Source: an uncultured Alphaproteobacteria bacterium (lineage in GTDB: Bacteria > Pseudomonadota > Alphaproteobacteria > Rhodobacterales > Rhodobacteraceae). Taken from it: a DNA stretch of 9,687 nt. Numbering within the stretch: position 1 is the stretch's first letter; each line of letters opens with the position of its first letter. Positions 6,618 to 9,687 of the stretch are shown here, piece by piece. Both the position numbers and the translations under genes were made by a program. The stretch lies in assembly GCA_929200295.1 (NCBI GenBank), contig CAKMZE010000022.1, positions 7,940-17,626 of the forward strand. Reading direction: 5' to 3'. Below the pieces are notes generated by a model. That model did no database searches. It worked only from the letters and a program-made list of their open reading frames with translations, and was not told where the DNA came from.

Positions 6618-6645
6618 CTTATAAGCCGGCTACTGACAGAGTCAA
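6618..6645 (-). promoter_or_regulatory. Sigma70-type promoter for rpsD
   Basis: The minus strand has TTGACT at 6640-6645 and TATAAG at 6618-6623, 16 bases apart, each one base from consensus. Transcription would start near 6610. The bases right after the -10 box are CCGCGC, a GC-rich discriminator of the type associated with growth-rate and ppGpp control of ribosomal genes. A perfect 14-bp palindrome, CGGCTTATAAGCCG (6615-6628), covers the -10 box. The -35 box begins 8 bases past the upstream stop codon. Confidence 0.65.
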
Positions 6646-6653
6646 CTCCTGCT

Positions 6654-7490
6654 TTATGCGTCTTTCGGTTTATCTTTGACACCAAGGGCTGCAACACCTG
6701 ATTGCCCAAGCGGAATTGTTGCAAACGGCCCCCCGATGCACCAATGCGCGAGGTCTTTATTATCAATCGGTGGCGTCTTGGCGAGCACCTCTTTTGCGAA
6801 CACTTCAGCATTGTCTTTGGGCTTATACCCAAGGTGCGACGCCCCACTGTTATCCACGACCATGCGGTCATTGTTTGACACGCCCCAAACCTTGCTAAAG
6901 CCAACAACAGGTGTGGTGATGCATTGCTCAACAAGATGAATGAGATCATCATAAGACAACCAAGTGCCTAAGCTGCGCGTACTTGAAACCGTAGCCGCAG
7001 AGAAGATGCGCATGCACACAGCCTCAACCGCGCATTTATCCCAATACATGCAGGCCAGATCCTCGCTAAAGCATTTCGCAAGACCGTAGTAACTATCAGG
7101 CTTATGCGGCGCATCTAGATCAATCACATCGGTGCTTTTGTGCATGCCAACCGCATGGATCGATGACGCATAAACCACGCGTTTTACACCATTGCGATGG
7201 GCGGCTTCCCAGATATTATAGGCCCCGATAATGTTTGACTGCAGGATATCATCCCAGGGCGCCTCATCCCCGATCGCCCCAAAATGCACGACCATATCAG
7301 CCCCTTGCAAAAGCGCCTCCATCTCAGCCAAGTTACTGAGATCCGCCTGCACATAGCTTTCCCCCGGATAGAGCTTATCGGGTCCGTCCAATCTGTCAGT
7401 CGACACCAAGGTTTCGGCCAATTTGCTAATTGGCTCACGCAAATAGGACCCCAGTCGACCCATTGCACCAGTTAATACGATCTTTTTCAT
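6654..7490 (-). CDS. NAD-dependent epimerase/dehydratase-family oxidoreductase, uronate-dehydrogenase-like
   Basis: An extended short-chain dehydrogenase of about 278 residues, soluble and cytoplasmic. The dinucleotide-binding TGAMGRLG is at the N-terminus (residues 7-14 from the preferred start), followed by VVHFGAI, a catalytic serine in YASSIHAVG and the YxxxK pair in YYGLAKCF. The C-terminal half (LGTWLSYDDLIHLVE, VVGFSKVWGVSNND, GYKPKDNAEVF) parallels Agrobacterium uronate dehydrogenase as I recall it. Substrate-site positions differ: SSIH stands where Udh has SSNH, and the loop after RIFSA is changed. A related sugar-acid or hydroxy-acid substrate is therefore likely, and udh is not assigned. 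I chose the ATG at 7490 over the one at 7496 because AAAAGAG (7497-7503) abuts the latter but sits six bases from the former. Last gene of the reverse catabolic operon; it stops just before the rpsD promoter. Confidence 0.88.
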   Translation of the reverse strand: MKKIVLTGAMGRLGSYLREPISKLAETLVSTDRLDGPDKLYPGESYVQADLSNLAEMEALLQGADMVVHFGAIGDEAPWDDILQSNIIGAYNIWEAAHRNGVKRVVYASSIHAVGMHKSTDVIDLDAPHKPDSYYGLAKCFSEDLACMYWDKCAVEAVCMRIFSAATVSSTRSLGTWLSYDDLIHLVEQCITTPVVGFSKVWGVSNNDRMVVDNSGASHLGYKPKDNAEVFAKEVLAKTPPIDNKDLAHWCIGGPFATIPLGQSGVAALGVKDKPKDA

Positions 7491-7496
7491 TCTCAT

Positions 7497-7503
7497 CTCT
7501 TTT
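7497..7503 (-). promoter_or_regulatory. Ribosome binding site deciding the start of the Udh-like gene
   Basis: Minus-strand AAAAGAG lies in the short gap after the aldolase stop. It touches the ATG at 7496 directly, which is too close, but is six bases from the ATG at 7490. The product from 7490 begins MKKIVLTGAMG, a natural start for this fold. Confidence 0.6.
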
Positions 7504-8280
7504 CTAAGTGTCTAAGTTTTTGCGCATGGTCGCGAGAAGCGTATCAGCGCCGCGCGCGAGCAAGCCCGCGTCTGACCCGCAGGCGACAAAGGTGAAGCCG
7601 TCCCGCAAGAGCGCTGCCGCAAAGCTAGGGTCAGACACTAATGTGCCAACAGGGATGCCCTTTGCAATCAGCTTGGCTGCCGCAGGTTTGATGATGTCCC
7701 AAATCGCAGGATGCATGGGATTGCCCACGAGGCCCATATCAGCACCGATATCCGCAGGCCCAAAGAACACGCCTGTCACACCCTCAACCGTGCCAATCTC
7801 TAGCGCGTTCTCAACGGCTGCGACGCTTTCCAGCTGAATCAGTACAGCGGTTTCGTTTTCAATCTGATGATAATAATCCGTAATCCGACCAAAATGATTG
7901 GCCCGCGTGGTGCCTGCCACACCGCGCACCCCGCGTGGGGGATACCGGGTTGCAGCCACTGCGGCCTCGGCCTCGGCCACGGATTGCACCATTGGGAACA
8001 ACAGGCCCCGCGCGCCCATATCCAGCAACCGTTTGACGATCACAGGCTCATTCCATGGCGGGCGCACAATCGCCGTAGATCCGTGCTGCGCAATGGCCTG
8101 CAACTGATTGAGCACAGTTTGCAGATCGCTTGGCGCATGCTCCATATCCACCAAGAGCCAATCATACCCCGCAGAGGCAACGGCCTCGGCCGCGTAGCCA
8201 TTGGCTAGGCTCACCCAAAGGCCAATTTGTTGCTGATTGTCCGCGAGCGCCTGCATGAACGGGTTTTGGGGTAACTTCAT
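7504..8280 (-). CDS. HpcH/HpaI-family class II (metal-dependent) aldolase, HpaI-like
   Basis: A 258-residue TIM-barrel aldolase that makes or breaks C-C bonds between pyruvate (or a similar 2-oxoacid enolate) and an aldehyde, using a divalent metal. Similarity to HpaI, 4-hydroxy-2-oxoheptanedioate aldolase, as recalled, runs the whole length: QIGLWVSLANGYAAE, YDWLLVDMEHAP, RYPPRGVRGV and FGPADIGADMG. Active-site residues are all present: H48 (HpaI H45), R73 in RPPWN (R70), and metal ligands E151 (E149) and D177 (D175). Relatives such as RhmA and GarL use sugar-acid-derived substrates, and no homoprotocatechuate genes are nearby, so the physiological substrate is open; the Udh-like neighbour favours a sugar-acid or hydroxy-acid route. 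It starts within the stop of the FAD oxidoreductase (ATGA, 8277-8280), with AAAAGG at 8288-8293 as ribosome binding site. Confidence 0.93.
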   Translation of the reverse strand: MKLPQNPFMQALADNQQQIGLWVSLANGYAAEAVASAGYDWLLVDMEHAPSDLQTVLNQLQAIAQHGSTAIVRPPWNEPVIVKRLLDMGARGLLFPMVQSVAEAEAAVAATRYPPRGVRGVAGTTRANHFGRITDYYHQIENETAVLIQLESVAAVENALEIGTVEGVTGVFFGPADIGADMGLVGNPMHPAIWDIIKPAAAKLIAKGIPVGTLVSDPSFAAALLRDGFTFVACGSDAGLLARGADTLLATMRKNLDT

Positions 8281-9482
8281 ATCACAGCCTTTTCAGGGAA
8301 TTTTTCGCCCCTTTCAATCCGCGCATAGCTAAACGGCGAAAGATCCAATGTGCGGAACGCCCCGTAGGTCAGCAGCTCTGACACGCCACGCCCCATCGCA
8401 GGGGATTGTTGGAACCCATGCCCTGAAAACCCATTCACAAAAATAAAGTTCTCAATCTGCGTATGCGGCCCAACAATGGCGTTTTGATCAAAGGTATTAA
8501 AACTGTAATGTCCCGCCCACGAATTCCGCAACTTAATCGCCTCAAACTGCGGGACGCGCGTGGCGAGCACGGGCCAAACCTTGTTTTCCCAAAGCGCATG
8601 ATCTTGGATGAAATCATCATAATCAACGCGCGGGTCATCATCAGGCGGACATCCCGCGAGATAATATTGCCCATCCGTGCGCATATGCACGCCTGAGGGG
8701 TCAATCGTCAGCGGCAAATCCCGGTCCAACGGTTTTTCAGCCTCAAAAATAAACGTGTAGCGCTTGCGTGGTTCAACCGGGATTTCCACACCGACCATCG
8801 CGGCGGTGCGATCTGCTCGCGGGCCTGATGCGTTGACGACCTGACCACAGGCGATCACCTCACCAGATTGCAGTGTGACGCTTTCAACCTTGGTTCCGTT
8901 TGCGTTTTTCGTCATCGCGACGACTTCGTTGGTGATGTATTCCGCACCCTGCTCACGAGCAGAGCGCTTCCACCAATCAAAGATCGTGCCGCCATCAAAA
9001 TACCCCTCATCAATGAGGTTATGATTGGCACCAATAATATCATCGAGATTATAAAACGGATAATCGCGGGCGATCTCGTCTCGGGTCATATATTTCGTGC
9101 CCGACCCAAGGCTGGCTTGGATTTTCTGTGCCTCCTGCAAGGTCGCAGCAAAGGCATCATTATCCGCCAGATACATATAGCCGTAGCTTTGCAAGGGGAT
9201 GTCAGGCACGCGCGGGTCATCATTAAAAAAGCTACGGAAGTTCTTTACAAATTCAGCTGCAAACTGCGAGACCTGCACATTGATCGGGTTCGAAAACTGC
9301 TGGCGCATGCAGGAATTCGTGTGCGCGGTTGAGGTGAATTCATACGTGGGGTCTTTTTCAACCACCAACAACGTCCCGTTAAAATCGGGGTTCATCATTG
9401 TGAACCACGCGACAGAGGACCCCAACATCGCGCCGCCCACAATCACCACATCATAACTGCTTTGCTTTGGTGTCTCGCTCAT
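8277..9482 (-). CDS. FAD-dependent oxidoreductase, DAO (D-amino acid oxidase / sarcosine oxidase-like) family
   Basis: A 401-residue flavoprotein expected to oxidise a C-N bond of an amine or amino acid, or a hydroxy acid, passing electrons to oxygen or another carrier. The FAD-binding Rossmann strand is YDVVIVGGAMLGSSVAWF at 10-27, with a GGxxxG variant (G16-G17-A-M-L-G21), followed by the acidic strand end LLVVEKD. VVNASGPRADR near the middle and IFVNGFSGHGFQQSPAMG at 347-364 are the second FAD-contact and C-terminal signatures of the family. No signal peptide is seen; the N-terminus is short and polar. The start has GGAG at 9490-9493, seven bases away, and overlaps the stop of the upstream hydantoinase-like gene by ATGA. 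That pairing hints at an N-substituted amino acid as substrate, but this is inferred from context only. Confidence 0.93.
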   Translation of the reverse strand: MSETPKQSSYDVVIVGGAMLGSSVAWFTMMNPDFNGTLLVVEKDPTYEFTSTAHTNSCMRQQFSNPINVQVSQFAAEFVKNFRSFFNDDPRVPDIPLQSYGYMYLADNDAFAATLQEAQKIQASLGSGTKYMTRDEIARDYPFYNLDDIIGANHNLIDEGYFDGGTIFDWWKRSAREQGAEYITNEVVAMTKNANGTKVESVTLQSGEVIACGQVVNASGPRADRTAAMVGVEIPVEPRKRYTFIFEAEKPLDRDLPLTIDPSGVHMRTDGQYYLAGCPPDDDPRVDYDDFIQDHALWENKVWPVLATRVPQFEAIKLRNSWAGHYSFNTFDQNAIVGPHTQIENFIFVNGFSGHGFQQSPAMGRGVSELLTYGAFRTLDLSPFSYARIERGEKFPEKAVI

Positions 9483-9661
9483 AGGCTTTCTCCATTTTCA
9501 ACGGCTTTGAGTACCGCATCTATTTCGTCTTTTGGCAAGCCATAGTCCTGCGCTGCTGCTTGGGGTGTGATGTAACCACGTGCGAGATCACGTTTAATGA
9601 GCGCAGGATCACGCGCCGCAGCTTGGCCGTAGCCCGCCCCCCCAGGAAACGCGAGCATCAC
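9479..9661 (-). CDS. C-terminal fragment of hydantoinase B / 5-oxoprolinase (HyuB-like), frame interrupted near the window edge
   Basis: Sixty residues match the C-terminal end of HyuB-type subunits: AFPGGAGYG, then RDPALIKRDLARGYITPQAAAQDYG, the usual tail of this family, whose full proteins are over 500 residues. They act with HyuA in ATP-dependent opening of cyclic amides such as hydantoins or 5-oxoproline. The only in-frame start is a GTG at 9659-9661 (followed by ATG), and the frame meets TAG at 9674-9676 and TAA at 9683-9685. The family motif therefore continues into no open frame upstream. Either a frameshift lies near 9661, the gene is a remnant, or the edge sequence has an error. The ATGA overlap with the FAD oxidoreductase start shows that a complete gene once stood here and was translationally coupled to it. 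Confidence 0.75.
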   Translation of the reverse strand: MMLAFPGGAGYGQAAARDPALIKRDLARGYITPQAAAQDYGLPKDEIDAVLKAVENGESL

Positions 9662-9687
9662 GCACGGATATGCCTATGGGGCTTATC

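Noticed and set aside
6435..6701. Forward open frame covering the rpsD leader and promoter
   Set aside because: It overlaps rpsD, its promoter and the end of the Udh-like gene on the opposite strand, and has no ribosome binding site or family features.
6654..7490. Naming this gene udh
   Set aside because: Substrate-site positions differ from recalled uronate dehydrogenase and no hexuronate pathway genes are visible.

Overview
The window looks like a chromosomal segment of a marine Rhodobacterales (Roseobacter-group) alphaproteobacterium. The best taxonomic marker is a complete ribosomal protein S4 gene, whose protein is cysteine-free and matches my recollection of Rhodobacteraceae S4. The intergenic palindromes ending in CCCCCGGGATATTT (minus strand) are also of a kind I remember from this order. 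GC content is moderate by eye. The genus cannot be fixed from the sequence alone.

Positions 1-5669 (+ strand) hold a tightly packed catabolic operon, entered mid-gene. In order it encodes an aldehyde dehydrogenase (5'-truncated by the window), a luciferase-like flavin monooxygenase, a DUF1185/'amino acid synthesis' family protein, an alpha/beta hydrolase with a full Ser-Asp-His triad, a thiamine-diphosphate enzyme resembling sulfoacetaldehyde acetyltransferase (Xsc), and a small dimeric alpha/beta-barrel-like protein. TGATG and ATGA junctions and gaps of 3-23 bases argue for one transcript. The set would suit oxygenation of a substrate, hydrolysis, C-C bond chemistry on a 2-oxo or aldehyde intermediate, and oxidation of a released aldehyde. 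The substrate is unknown. The oxygenase / DUF1185 / hydrolase trio recalls RutA/RutC/RutD of pyrimidine breakdown.

Positions 5670-5889 separate convergent genes and hold two good copies and one decayed copy of a GC-rich palindrome on the operon side, plus a weak hairpin with a T-run on the rpsD side.

Positions 5890-6653 (- strand) hold rpsD with a strong ribosome binding site, a leader of about 100 nt that can form hairpins, and a recognisable sigma70-type promoter just past the stop of the preceding gene.

Positions 6654-9687 (- strand) hold a second catabolic operon, listed in transcription order: the C-terminal end of a hydantoinase B/oxoprolinase-type protein (its frame is broken near the window edge), a DAO-family FAD oxidoreductase, an HpaI-type class II aldolase, and a uronate-dehydrogenase-like NAD(P) enzyme. 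Two ATGA overlaps and a gap of about 13 bases link them. A housekeeping ribosomal gene is thus sandwiched between two accessory catabolic operons. No regulator, transporter, mobile element, tRNA or CRISPR array is visible.
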